Shown: in pieces, positions 34,398-46,399 of the stretch
How the letters are laid out: each line of letters starts with the position of its first letter
Numbering within the stretch: position 1 is the first letter of the stretch
DNA from: Blastomussa wellsi
Taxonomy: Eukaryota; Cnidaria; Anthozoa; Scleractinia; Plerogyridae
Length of the DNA: 64,000 nucleotides
Assembly: GCA_947652115.1 (NCBI GenBank)
Contig: OX393573.1
Location: forward strand, 5,753,979-5,817,978
Direction of reading: 5' to 3'
The notes under the pieces: generated by a model
The model's database searches: none
The model's input: the letters and a program-made list of their open reading frames with translations, nothing else
Told to the model about the DNA's origin: nothing
Program-made: the position numbers and the translations under genes

Positions 34398-35504
34398 ATG
34401 AGAAGGAGGTCTGAAATGGATGGACACAATGTATCGTCTAGCCTTTCCGTAGACAGCATCACTGCAGCTAACAACGGAACAGAATATTTTGGTAAAATCT
34501 TCGTCTCCAGACCTATTAATCCTTCAACAAAACTTGCACTGTTGTTGCCAATGGTTGCCATTGGCGTGATAGCCTTTGGCGGAAATGCCCTTATGTTACT
34601 CTTCTTGAGGACCAAGGATAAAACCAATTCGTTTGTGAAGGCATGTTCCTTTCAAATGAACTTTAATTTGTACATTAAGAGTTTAGCCATTTCAGATATT
34701 CTATCCAGTGTAATTTCACTTCCTTGTGTTGGTCTCCAACTGTATCTTCATGCGTTTCAAAGGGGCTGGGGTTGTAAGATAGTGCGATTTGTTGTTGCTT
34801 TGTTTCCTTGTGTTACCATTAACAATCTATTGGTTATAAGCCTTGGGAAGTATTTTTCCACCCGGCAAGTTCCACGTATGTTCAGTCATTCTACTGTGAA
34901 AAGAATAGTGTTGTTCACTTGGGTTGCAGGGTTCCTGGTTTCTTTTTTTAGTGCATCCACATTCGACGGGATAAGATATGATTTAGACGACACTTATTAC
35001 ACGCTGGTTTGCATGTATGATAAGCGACATCTTTCGTTCAGGCTCATCTTTGTTACTGTTATGTTTCTACAATACATTGCCCCAAGTTGTATTCTGATTA
35101 TAACAAACACAGCGCTCATTGTTACCCTATGGAAGAGAGCAAGGAGAACTATTGATGTCCAGCGAGATAATGGCATCAAGTTAATTATAAGAGCCACTAG
35201 GATCCGTGGTATATATATTGTTGTCGCTCTTACTTTTTCGTTTGTTATCCCTTATCTATTTTGCTTTGCGTATGTTATCAACCACTTGACATCTAATCCT
35301 AAGATTGGTTTCGAAACCGACCATGCCATTCGCTTTGCGAATGCCATAATAGCTATTTCAAACAGTGCTACAAACGTACTGATATATCTTGTGCAAATGA
35401 AAGATTTTCGCATCTTTTTGAAGAAAAACGTTATTTTGAGATTTGATCGTAATCCGACAATCCCAGGTGGGGTAGTTAGTGTGAAATGCGGCCAAAGCTC
35501 TTAA
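34398..35504 (+). CDS. Divergent class A GPCR, intronless
   Basis: 368 aa from the ATG at 34398; the ATG at 34416 is an alternative. The frame is open upstream, but only by non-ATG codons. A CCTACAG just before suggests a splice acceptor of a 5' UTR exon. The N-terminus has NVS and NGT glycosylation sites. Landmarks: GGNALML in TM1 (N63), LAISD in TM2 (D100), C126 and C205 for the usual disulphide, and NVLIY in TM7 (326-330) in place of NPxxY. The DRY position reads GKY (150-152), and TM6 lacks CWxP (it has FSFVIPYLFCF). The receptor is therefore atypical, and ligand and coupling are unknown. After the stop, another frame continues with a plausible tail (see findings). Confidence 0.9.
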   Translation: MRRRSEMDGHNVSSSLSVDSITAANNGTEYFGKIFVSRPINPSTKLALLLPMVAIGVIAFGGNALMLLFLRTKDKTNSFVKACSFQMNFNLYIKSLAISDILSSVISLPCVGLQLYLHAFQRGWGCKIVRFVVALFPCVTINNLLVISLGKYFSTRQVPRMFSHSTVKRIVLFTWVAGFLVSFFSASTFDGIRYDLDDTYYTLVCMYDKRHLSFRLIFVTVMFLQYIAPSCILIITNTALIVTLWKRARRTIDVQRDNGIKLIIRATRIRGIYIVVALTFSFVIPYLFCFAYVINHLTSNPKIGFETDHAIRFANAIIAISNSATNVLIYLVQMKDFRIFLKKNVILRFDRNPTIPGGVVSVKCGQSS

Positions 35505-35699
35505 AAAAAGATAAATCTTTTGAAACCAACCGCGATGTACCTTCCAATAATGAAGAGAGTTTGGAAGCACAAAGCTCTCTTTCCGTAGTTGCTGCTTAAA
35601 TTAGTAAATTAAATTAGTAAGTAAGAAAAACCAAAAATGCGAATTTTCTAAAACGGGGCTGTCAAACACCGGTTTCAATGGCTACGTCAAACTCATTGG

Positions 35700-35830
35700 C
35701 CACTTAAAGGAGGTGCCACATGGTTTGTGCACTTCTAAAAATGGCTAAATTTTTCAAATTCGTCATCTGTAATCCATCTCAATCTTCCCCATCTTTGCCC
35801 ATCCTTTTTCCATTATGGTTTAGTGTGACT
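35700..35830. repeat. Dispersed repeat F, copy 2 (inverted)
   Basis: CATCTGTAATCCATCTCAAT and CCCATCTTTGCCCATCC in this strand are the inverse of the GGATGG/GAGAAAATTGA block at 24500, followed by GGCACCTCCTTTAAG-type sequence on the other strand. Confidence 0.45.
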
Positions 35831-36122
35831 TCTTTGGTGTTTTGCGTCCTTAATACACCTATTATTTTGAGATTTCCTACATTTTAAAGGCAATTTGGTC
35901 CGCCACAAAAATTGACTCAAAATATCGTTACGAAGCGCCTTTAATATTAGTTCAAATTGTCGCTAATAAAATTTTAAGAAAATTCACTAAGTTTAGTGAC
36001 CACAGCTTGAACGTTTTTAAACAGCAAATTTGGCGTGGGCCTTTAAAAGCCTCCCGCCCGTCTGAATATGGTTAATGGCAGGAAATAACCAGCTACTATA
36101 TTTTCTGGCTAAGTGTTCCAAG

Positions 36123-36315
36123 AATAGACCTTTTTCGCTTGGGCGGTTTGTTAACCCATCACAGACCATGTCATGATACTTTTGAGGATTCTTGCTTTTC
36201 AAATTTTCAAATATTTGCGTGTACATGAATAAATAATTTTTGGATGGACAAAAGAATGTCACATGGTCTGTATTTGGAAAACAAATTTCCACGCCCAAGC
36301 GCAAAAAGGTCTATT
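36123..36315. mobile_element. Foldback element family D (AATAGACC ends)
   Basis: The left end AATAGACCTTTTTCGCTTGG (then GCG) is inverted at the right as CGCCCAAGCGCAAAAAGGTC, then TATT. Further pairing: CAGACCATGTCATGA with TCACATGGTCTG. It is 193 bp and non-coding. Confidence 0.9.
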
Positions 36316-36365
36316 GAGATGAGGAAAGCAGTTCAATGCACATGAATCGATTCAGATGTCGCGCT

Positions 36366-36366
36366 C

Positions 36367-36407
<41 letters not shown>

Positions 36408-36514
36408 CAGTCAGTCAGTCAGTCAGTCAGTCAGTCAGTCAGTCAGTCAGTCAGTCAGTCAGTCAGTCAGTCAGTCAGTCAGTCAGTCAGTTAGCCAGTC
36501 AGTCAGTAAGTAAC
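36366..36514. repeat. Tetranucleotide microsatellite, (TAAG)n to (TCAG)n
   Basis: About nine TAAG units pass into about 24 TCAG units and then degenerate units. The switch of unit by one base within one array is clear. Confidence 0.95.
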
Positions 36515-38365
36515 TCGGTGAGAATTAAAGTAACTAAGTACAACTTTATTTTACTACGCAAGCCGCAGACAACAAAAGCTTTTTTGCAGGTGGGACGTAG
36601 GTAAACACGTTACAATATCTGGATAAGTATTTAAGGTGATTCCACCAAAAAGAAGTAGCAACCATTTTTTTCCTGAAACTTTGCAACTTTGTTAATTAAG
36701 TCAAGTCCATCGAAAAATAAAGTAAAATATAGATTTAGCCAAGTCTAAAAGCGGAGCTCCTAATTTTTTTGCCCATGATTATGCTCTACGTTTATACCCG
36801 ATATCACAAAGTTTGACAGAAAAAAAAAAACCGCTTAAAATGAAAGAGATTTCCACCTCCACTCCCCCACCAAAAAACAAAAGCACATGGGTCGAAGTCA
36901 GTGACAGATTCAGTTTCTTATTTTGATGTTTAGAGTAATTTAAAAGAACAAGAGCAATATTTCACAAGCAAGAGAATATATTTATGTTTTAAACGGGGTT
37001 TTAAGACACATGCGAAAGTTTTTTTAGGCATGCGCACATCAACACAACATCTCTCTTCCACGTCGATTTACTGCAAGAGCCTTCAAGCAGTTTTGATCAG
37101 CGGCTCTATCCCGGAAAGCTAGGCTGCTAAGCTGTTTGATACAAAACGGTGGCATTTTTGTAAACAGTTTTCACATATTTGAGGATTTCCACTGTCGCGT
37201 AATACATTTCTTCCATAATTTTAGTTTACGCACGTAAAGCCACGCCCATTAACGTGCGAAAAATTACGCAACAATGGAAATCCACCTTTCCGATCTTTGC
37301 GACTTTACTCAAGTTTGTCCTATATCAAAGCTAAATATAAACGTATGTAAGTATTTACTGTAGAAATGTTCCGTGCGTACTAGTAAAATAAATGAAATTT
37401 AAACGAAAAGAACGTCAACGAGACGCCATCACTTTGGAGAAAATTAAAGCTCATCCAGGGTTGCAAAATTGCATTAAGTCAACTACAGAACACTGAAGCT
37501 GCAAAACGAGTGCCACCTAGCTGTTATATTTATAAAAATAATGACCAATTTAGAAGTCAATGTGAACTTAGTATTTGAAGTATTTTTTAAGGTGGAAGGA
37601 ATCAACACGTTTAGCTTTTCCAATTAAATTGTTTCAGTCGAAATTCTTTCCCTGTTTTCTTTACTGTTTCCCTGGAAAAAATGCGTTCAGTTAACTTCCG
37701 TACTTACGCAAGAGCCGCACCATTAAATGTGGTTATAACATTTTAAAAATGAAATATGATGTGTGATGACATACACTGAAAATTGGAGATTCGTTTAGAC
37801 AAGGACAACTCGTGTAGCCTCGTCATAGAAAGATATGAAAATGCGAACTCAGTTCCTATCGAAATATTGTGGGCGGCGTTTGTGTGAGAGACCTACTGAA
37901 GTTAATTATCGTGATCGCTGTTTTTGAAGCATTCCCCCCACAAAAACCGCCTGCTGTGCAGGCTATTTAACCTCAGAACGTGTGAAACGCTATGTGCCTA
38001 ATTTAAGAGCGATTAATTAAATTATTAGCTACCCATTATTAAACTATCCGAATTTGCATAACAAATCGATCTTAAACTTAAAACCTTAAACTTAACTTCT
38101 CGCTAATCTAAGTACATGACCAAAAATTCTACTTTTTTGTGCTACACTAGTTCACTAAACATGCAAGATAATTTCTTAAAGGGTGGTCTTTATTAATGAG
38201 CGACAACCTACTGAATATCATAGTAGGCTATTTGACATTCTGCAATGTGTCACTTGAGAGGAAGAGATTATACTAAAACAAACGCGAAATTCCTCTGTTA
38301 ACCTTGCACGTTTGATGCGGGTGAATTTTTGTATTGAGATATGATCATTTTCAATAATAAAGAGT
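36515..38365. other. No gene seen; possible TTAAGGTG element
   Basis: TTAAGGTGATTCCACC at 36631 looks like a TTAA element end. A partial inverse (GGTGGAAGGAATCA) lies near 37591, so a degraded element of about 1 kb is possible. Nothing else is supported. Confidence 0.35.
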
Positions 38366-38442
38366 ATCAATCAATCAATCAATCAATCAATCGATCAGTC
38401 ACTCAGTCAGTCACGGTCTGTCAGTCGGTTGGTTGGTCGGAC
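38366..38442. repeat. (ATCA)n microsatellite after AATAAAGAGT
   Basis: Seven or so CAAT/ATCA units follow AATAATAAAGAGTATC and grade into CAGT units. This could be the 3' tail of a LINE whose body is no longer visible. It lies just past the 3' end of the TLDc gene. Confidence 0.7.
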
Positions 38443-38502
38443 GGTCAGTCAACATGGAACTAAGGCAACTTCGCTCTTAATCATCACAGTCATCGGTGAA
38501 AT

Positions 38503-41500
38503 TCAACCGAGATAAAACACCTCCACTTCATCTGGGATAAAATGGAAAGTCCCAGCCAGAACTGTTTTTTTGTCTTGCACTCCACTTGGAACGAGGAAGT
38601 CCTGGTGGTAGCCAAAATTTGTGTACGATTTGGTGTTGCTGTTCGCATTATCGGCAATGTAGATGTCGTGTCCGTGACCAAAGGTTGGGCCGAAGCCTGG
38701 GAATCGTCCAATGGAGTGCCTCCCAGGATGTCTCGCCTTGCTCTTGAAAGGCCCGAGTTTTTCATGATTGCGGAGAGAAAATATGAAGGCCTTTGTGCTG
38801 GAACCATACTTCCCACTTTGGTCTAAAGAACGACACAAGGATGAAACAAATTTTACATACAGTATGAACATTAAAGTTTTCTTCCCATGGGCTGAAATGA
38901 ACTGGGGACAACTTTTGTTTTTTTTTTTTCAGGCACGGCGGAGCCCGAGGGACAGGGGGCTTCAGACCCCCACTTTTTACGACCGTGACATCTACGGCTA
39001 AATACGGCCGCCGTGATGCACGCGAAACCATCTGGAATTCAATTATGCTATAATAGCGACTACTTTTAGCTCATGAACTGTTATACTTCCACATAAACAC
39101 CACTTATTATATCTGAAATATTCAAACATCTGAAAATCGAAAGGATTGGCTTTTTCTGAACAAAACTGTTTTGTCACGGTTCTCAGCTCGATGTCACATA
39201 CGGCCGAGAACTCAAATATTCAAGTTGCTCTGTTTTCAAAATGAAGGGTACTATTGAGCTGAGAATTTGCGAAAAGATATATTTTTAGTTAGCCTTACAC
39301 CTAGTGGCAGCAGCGAAAATTTAGCAGGCCTAGAGAATTTTGATTTTAGAATTTTATGACGTCACATGAAAACTAAGAATATGACATCAAACAAAATGAA
39401 AACGAAAAGGAAACACAACTTAATTACCCCAAGGGATGTCGCTGTATCCTCCAAAAACGTACTGTCCCTTTTTGATGATGGTAACCGTGTTATATTTCCC
39501 ATCACACCTGTTGTGAAATGTATCTGCTTTCCAGCCATGTGTTGACGCGCGGTAACAAAGCAGCCAAGTGGGGCTATTGCCAACAACAGGTGACAGGAAT
39601 TGATCCAGGGTACTTGTAAAATCTGAGAAAAAATATTTTTTTGGATAAATAAATAAATTGTTTCGTGTAATAGGCTATGAGTGAACTAATTGTATTATAT
39701 CTACAAATAATTGTTCTATAAACTATATCACGTAAAAGCGGATACTTGATTGATAAGACGCACTGGTCCTATCTAATTCCCATTGAGCGATCGTGGTATA
39801 TGTTGACATAGTCAGTGAACTATGGCAAGAATGTATGATTAAGGAACTTGCGGTAGCTTCATACACGTCCAAAAAGGAAGCGTAAACTAGTATGTTTAGC
39901 TCAACTTAAATAAAGAAGTTTTAGTTTTTACCCGAGATCTGTATTGGACACGTTCACTGTAATTGACTGTTCATCTGCGACTCAGTTTATGGTTATTCCG
40001 ATCAAGAAAGGTTAAGAAAACTCGCCATAAAAGTAAGTTTGTAAACATTATTCTTATACTGTGTTGTCAATGATTTCAGAATGCAAGTTTAGAATTTATA
40101 AGCTTTTGAACAATGAGGACATTAAGGAATCCACCACATGGCACGATAATTGTTACAGCCTTATACATGTATCAGTTTTTCCCGCTTTCGTTTTTTCTTG
40201 TTAATTGATTTAGTTAAGTAGATTATATTGTACATTTTGATTTCAGATCGAATAAACACATCAAAACACAGCAAACACGGTTATAATCAGTTATACGATT
40301 TGCGAGTATTCTTCGGTAGTGGATCGTCTTGGTTTTCTTGCGAAACAGTATATATCTCTATCTACGCAAGGCTGTGCGTTCTTAACATAACGTATACAAT
40401 TGTATTTAAGTTCAACTGAAGACGTCTTCGGGCGTCCTTCTTTTTGTACTTATCAGGTTTTTAGGAAAGGCAAGTCACCTTTCATTATTGACATTTCCTC
40501 GACGAAATTTATTCAACCAAGTCTATAACTAACATTAGAGCCGTCTATGAAAACTCCGAACTCGCATTTCAGTTTTGACCTCATCAACCGAAGCCATAAT
40601 TTTCAATTCGCCGTCCGAGTTCGCCGCTGTTTTAATTTGTAGTTTTACCGGGTTTATCGTTAATCAATATTGTCAGTGTCAATCTATCAATGAAATAATT
40701 CAACCAAATTCAAAGCTAACTTTGGAACTTTTTAGAACTTTGAACGATCACTGCGACGAAAACGTAATTTTCAACACGTGGTAGATTCTTATTGAGTAAT
40801 TCCATTTCCCGAGTCAACTCCGATCTCGGGTCGAATCATGCAAGTCTGAGCCAATTGACCGAGTACTGGTTAGACGGTTCGTTGCATGGTCCAACGAGGT
40901 AGGACTTCAACACCGATGCTCGAAGGAGGAAACCATTAACCACCCGCGTACATCGACCGAAAAACGCACTCTAAGCATGAACCAATTCTCAATTAGTACC
41001 TTCTATCATCTGCAAGTTTAAGCTATGGAAGAAACGTTCGAAACGTTCTCACACAGAATACAAACAGCGCTAATTCACTTTTTTTTAAGTTGGATAAACT
41101 GCGGCGTTATCGAGGGTTTAACACCTACATATTATCTGAATTTACCGTCTTTGCATCGCTCTCCAGCAAAGCCCAGCGGGCAACTGCAGTTAAATCCATT
41201 GGCTTGTTCATTGCATGTCCCGTTGTTCAGACAAGGATTGCTGTCGCACTTGTTTCTGCCTGTAGGACAAAATTTACCCAGTCTAAACAGTGTTCTTTTA
41301 GTAAACAAGAGTTAATATTTTCATCAACCTCAGTATTCAGACCAGGATTTTTATAACTTGATCTTTCTGACGCTTTAAGATGTCACATACTGTCTCTTCA
41401 GAGAGACCTCAGAATAACTAAACCGTACACTACCATCCTGAATCCTGAGTTAGACATTTCCTTTGCCTTTGTTGTGACGAACAGCTTTCAGTCCTCTTGC

Positions 41501-43643
41501 TTGCATAAAATCAGACGATATTATTTCAGCTATTGGCATCTTGCTACGATTACAGCTTGTTAAAATGCGGGTAATAAATGTCCTTAGGAGCCTATTTACA
41601 TAAATCCAGACGTAAAATGGTGAAAACAGCGCTGGACAACTTTTCGACTAATTTCTTTTTAACACACAATTCTGCCTCCTTCCCATCATTCCCTGCGCCC
41701 GCTATTTTTTCACATAAGAGGCGACTTGGGACGAGTCAGCCCAATAGACGTCAAATAGCGCCAAATTCCTTGTAAAAGCGTCGGAAAAAGAGCAAACAAC
41801 ACCGTGTTATGTTTAGTAAACGTTTTTTAATTAGTAATTCCGCTTGAGGAGGAGCTCCGAGTGTAAAACCCATACGTACTTTTTTCTGTCTATTAGATTG
41901 GACATCGCATAGTTTAAATGTTCTGAAAAAGTGATGCTAAAGATAAAGATGCCAATATAATGGGGTGTACCCCAAGCCAGTAAACGCCTAAAAATAAGCC
42001 ATTTAGTCAGTCCTGAAGCTGTAGAAAAAAAAATGGCTTAGTTAATCAACAGCAAAACTGAAGTCAGTCAGATAACTTTTAGAAGTGGTAGATGATCTCC
42101 TTGTGCAAAGTAGACTACGAGTAGTGTCCCTTTTTCCTTTGTATTTCAAGCGTGAAGCTAAAATGAGATATACACGCTCGTAAAGAAGTGACGAGGAAAG
42201 CTTGAAACCGGTGCAGTCCAAAGCCACAGGCAAAACACAGGCTCGGGGAATGTCACAAAATATGACAGAGTAAAGGCCAAACAAGTTATACAGTCTCCAA
42301 CAGGACACTCAACAGTGAAAAACGCAGGAAAATGATGGTACAAAGGCTCTTAAGAAGTGTTAGAAAACAAAGACGATTTCAAAGTAAACTGAAATTTATA
42401 TTTGTATCAAAAAATGTTATTTGTCCTAGAAAGTGTTCACCCTTTAGCTGTTGAGTAGTGCGTACGCTAAAAGCATAAAAACATCTTTATACATTAAACA
42501 GTTAATCCCATTGACACCCTGAGAGACATGATGGGAAGCTGTTTTCAGACCGTCGAGGAATTTGCAAAACAGCGACCGCAAAAACTTGCCTGCGAACGCA
42601 GTCGTATTCCCGGCGGTTGCTTGTCTCCGCGACAGCGAGCCAGCGAGGCCGAGCATGCGAGGCATATCTGTAATAAAACATTATATTTGGAAGTGCACTC
42701 AACAATGTATTCGACAGGCGCCATCGTGATTTCTGAATATTGTACGAATTGTTTCGAACAGCGAAAAGAACTCTGGGAGTTTTTTCCGGTGTCTCCGGTT
42801 TTCCTGGCTCCTCAAAAACCAGCATTTCTAAATTCCAGTACGACCTGAATGGACGTCCCACATGAAATCCAGTTGAGATTGATTCGGCTTTCTCTCTAAA
42901 TATCGTTATCTAAAGAGGATATTTGCGCTTCGTATGTTTTCGACTGCCTCGCATGTCTCCCCCGTGTGGCTCACTGCTTCGTTGGCTCGTACATTGTGTA
43001 TTCCCGTTTCTCACTGTATCCTCCTGTTTTTTTTTAATTATTTTGTAAAAAGGACCAGTCTTAAAGGTAGGAAAAGTTTGAGGGAACACTAAATTGCAAC
43101 CATATCCGGGTTTATTCTTTCGATTGCATCTTTAATTTGTTTGTATCCGATTGTAGATTCGTCACAAATCCCAGAGGTCGTCCAATGATTTAGGGTAGCT
43201 AGTCCATTTAGCTGGGCCATGGACCAGGTCCATCGGGGTAGTCCATGAACTGGGGATCAGCGAAATGTAGACACCCATCATGGATTGTTCATCTGATTAC
43301 ATTGTCTAGCATGGATATGGGAACAGCATCGTTCAAGTCTTTCAGTGACATTCAGCTAGCTTTCTTACTCTTTTTAACGTTTGAAATATAGATTAATGAG
43401 TCATTAAAGTTACTTACCGTCAGAAGAGCTGCATTTCGTTAAGAGAGCTACTTGCATCGTTAACTCATGTAACTGCTTCTTGATGTCGTTCAGGAGATTC
43501 TCGACGTCCTTCTGCGGTCCAGCATAGTAGTTATTATTGTAGTTGTTAACACTGCAATCTCCTGGAGTGTTTGCTTCAACTTGGTCATTCGCTGATATCA
43601 CTGCTGGAAAGAAAAATACACCAAAGGCAACGAGATAAAGCAT
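38503..43643 (-). CDS. Secreted coiled-coil + EGF + TLDc domain protein, 4 exons
   Basis: Exons on the minus strand: 43643-43418, 41259-41146, 39622-39428 and 38822-38503. All junctions are GT/AG and phase 1, giving 855 nt and 284 aa. Exon 1 has a signal peptide (MLYLVAFGVFFFPAVISA) and a short heptad-like helix (KDVENLLNDIKKQLHELTMQ). Exon 2 is a six-cysteine EGF domain (CDSNPCLNNGTC to GERC). Exons 3 and 4 form a TLDc domain: TWLLCYRASTHGWKADTFH, HNRCDGKYNTVTIIKKGQYV, STKAFIFSLRN, DIYIADNANSN and a final FIPDEVEVFYLG. TLDc is best known from intracellular oxidative-stress proteins such as OXR1 and NCOA7. The secreted EGF-TLDc arrangement is known to me from cnidarian predictions. The role is unknown. 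More EGF exons could hide in the introns. Confidence 0.9.
39000..39370 (+). repeat. Dispersed element G, copy 2 (intronic)
   Basis: It begins near ACGGCCGCCGTGATGCACGC, has the GTTGAGCTG-like middle (ATTGAGCTGAGAATTTGC) and ends TTTTATGACGTCACATGAAA. It lies in the last intron of the TLDc gene. Confidence 0.6.
42525..42850. repeat. Repeat-derived stretch with SINE-like tail (intronic)
   Basis: CGACAGCGAGCCAGCGAGGC and flanks read as repeat sequence. 42775-42850 (CTCCGGTTTTCCTGGCTCCT then CAAAAACC) resembles the tail of the SINE at 13605. It lies in the first intron of the TLDc gene. Open frames of about 119 codons on both strands match nothing known. Confidence 0.4.
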
Positions 43644-43806
43644 TGTAGGAGTTAGTACCCACCACGCATGTTAATGCTTGAGTGAAAAGTTCTAAGTCGC
43701 AAAGGGATCCTCGGTGTTTGTAGCGAACGTGACTTGCACTATTGATATATTTGCTAAATCACTAATCCATGGAAATGGTATGCGACTGTGCAATTCTATA
43801 AACTCT

Positions 43807-43816
43807 TTTATATAAA
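43807..43816 (-). promoter_or_regulatory. TATA-like box of the TLDc gene
   Basis: TTTATATAAA, palindromic, about 165 bp upstream of the start codon on the minus strand. It is the best core-promoter candidate seen. The 5' UTR would be about 135 nt. Confidence 0.4.
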
Positions 43817-45780
43817 CAGCGATGATTTTCGAGAATATCACGTTCGATTCCATGCACGCTATTTTGATCAGCACCCTTGTTAGCCATTTTCTCAACGAGC
43901 AGAGGCCTGCAGGGTAATGCATAAGATCGATTGGCTTTGATTGGGTTCAAAAGTGAATCCTTCCACACGAAGGAACGCCCAAGCCTTAGCCAGATTGAAA
44001 AATTGTAGCGTGATTGGAGTACTGAAATCAGTGATGGTTCTTCAAAAATCCCTGAAACAAGATAGCCTGGCATGGTTGGAGTTACGTCCCGCCTGCTTAC
44101 TGGTATCTTCGATAAACCTCGATAAATGAAATCAACGTGACAAGGATTTACAATTCTGAGAAGAGATTACTGTTTTAAGAGGACTATTTTATTCTTATAA
44201 ACTTAAGAGACTTGCCTGGGATCCAAGAAAAATACGCAACAATCACGAAAAGTTGCGAATGAAACATTTTTAGAAGTTGCTTGTCGTTTTCCAAAACATC
44301 GAAAGGCAACTTTGCTTTTTCTAGCAGGGCGCGGATTGTAGTTTGTATATCGGCGAAATTTGATGAACTTTTCATTTGCAGTAAATACTGATTTAAATTG
44401 GTGATGATCAAACCTATATTTGAATTGTTTGAATAGCTTGGACATCTAACTAAACGTTGATACGTTTTAAAGTGCTTTGATTGGATCGTTCTTGTGTGAG
44501 TTTTTATATTCAATATTCATTTACTTAAAGGGGAAGTATCATGGAGTTTATCACGATTTTGGTCCAAATTAGCTAAATTTAAACTTTTATCGCCTCGTCA
44601 AATCTGAAATCATTTCTAAATCAATTTTATAACATCAAGTGAATTCAAAACAGAAGGACGAGGCAAAATATGTTAGGGCTGATTTCATATGAGATGCATT
44701 GGGAAAACTTGAAGACGTCGGCCCGAGGTTTTCAAGTTGGCATCAATCTCGATCTTGGCCATCCGCCCGCAAAAACATCTGTAAACAGATCCTATACATT
44801 GCCATAGTCGTTCAAAGGATATTTTATCCTTATCGTGCAGCTTCTATTAACCCATGTAGATTTTCTCTGGGCATCTGTACATTTCAGTAGCTGTTTGTTT
44901 ACCCTTAAAACATCTTTTCTGAAAATTTGAAAAGGCAAGTGAGGTGTAACAGTTGTTTGGGTTATTCATTGAAATATTGTAAGCTTTAAGACCCTGTTCC
45001 TGTGCCTAAAGCAGTTATAACGCAACATTAATACATTAAATCATATTTTACATGTTCAGCTGTTCAAAACTGTAATTTGTGAGTAAAACTTAATTTTTTC
45101 AAGAAAAACCAACCTTATAGACTGAAAAAGTGAAAATCGCAAAATTCTGCCATGTTGGATGACGTCGTAGGCTCCCAGCATATGTAACCCATAATATTAA
45201 CCTAGTCTTGTAGACGACATAACAGGCTATCTATTGACGGTATAACCTTTCCAAAGTATCTTAATCCAGCGAAAACCCAGGGGAGGGGTCAAGCCTTAAA
45301 AAGTCAATTGGCATCATAAGCAAAGAGAATCAACGTTTATAACAACGAACAATGTCGAAAGAAACCGAACCAGACACCGAGCATAATATATAGCGCGCCG
45401 TCCACTTTGTTTGGTTATGAGTATTGGGACTTTTGGGAGAGATTTCATATGCTGTGATTGATGTATACTATGTGCACTGCATAAATTATCGTCGTGGCAT
45501 AAAAATTCACAAATCAACGCTAAACCAAGGCCAATTAAGCGCAACGGCGAAACGAACATACCAAGTGCGAAGAAACCAGGGTTATGGAATATTAAATCTT
45601 CTATTAGGACGCACAATCCAAATCCTGCTGTAAGTGTAAGTTTGCCCCGATTTTTTTCAGGCTTGCTTTAATCCCAATTGCTAAAATTGGAAATTCACTG
45701 CGATGATCATATCTCACGTTGATTGATGTTTTTGTTACGCATAATCTTTGCTTCTAATGCATGCTGAGACCTCGTGCTTT
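43817..45780. other. No supported gene
   Basis: A minus-strand frame at about 44184-44513 (containing NIGLIITNLNQYLLQMKSSS) follows an acceptor-like GTTTAG, but it has no recognised domain or partner exon. The rest is AT-rich. A TGACGTCG word is near 45160, and the repeat shared with 32860 is near 45690. Confidence 0.3.
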
Positions 45781-45906
45781 CACCGCCGCCATGTTAGCCT
45801 GCAGCGCAGGCAGCTTTGGTGGTATAATTTGGTTTTATCAACTGGGTTGATAATGTCAATTGGCCACCGTAAAGAGATTTGGCGTAAAGAGATCCAGCTT
45901 TGGTGG

Positions 45907-46038
45907 TAGCCTGCGTAGCTGGCGGGATTCGCGGCGAAGTGCTTTTGTTTTTGGGAGGCCGGCGTCGGAGCGGCAAAGCCGCCCGCGAATGCTGAGTGAG
46001 TAGCTCGCACCCTCAAATCCCGCCGGCTACGCAGGCTA
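45907..46038. mobile_element. Foldback element (TAGCCTGCGTAGC ends)
   Basis: TAGCCTGCGTAGCTGGCGGG at the left is inverted as CCCGCCGGCTACGCAGGCTA at the right, with GCGGC/GCCGC symmetry inside. A partial extra arm (TAGCCTGCAGCGCAGGCAGC) lies upstream at 45796. Confidence 0.85.
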
Positions 46039-46399
46039 CTTTGGTGGTTTTCATCTTTCGAGTGTTTAGCCGCCATTCGCTGCAGACTATTTGGTAAACT
46101 TTTTACCTCGCCCCAACTCTGCACTGTTTTTATAATTCAAGATGAACAACCGATGGGAATATCCACTTGCACCGTTAAAATCCGCCGGCCTGCACTGCAG
46201 ACTAGCGCTATGTTGATTAAACATGTGTTGACAGTGGTTGTTGACCCTGAAAATGTCTGCTAGAGCGCCAGATACACACCAGGAATTGCTATCGAGAGCA
46301 GAACAACACCAAACGCATCCACGACCACTGAGTCAACTTCCCCTTTCCACTCGATTTGATGGAGCGAACGACCGAAAACAAGACGAATGTTAGATTCGG

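Noticed and set aside
36366..36514. Possible CRISPR-like or satellite array
   Set aside because: It is a plain tetranucleotide microsatellite without spacers.
44184..44513. Minus-strand 109-codon frame with a helical-looking region
   Set aside because: It has an acceptor-like upstream site but no partner exon, domain or signal peptide, and a non-consensus exit. It is not supported as a gene.
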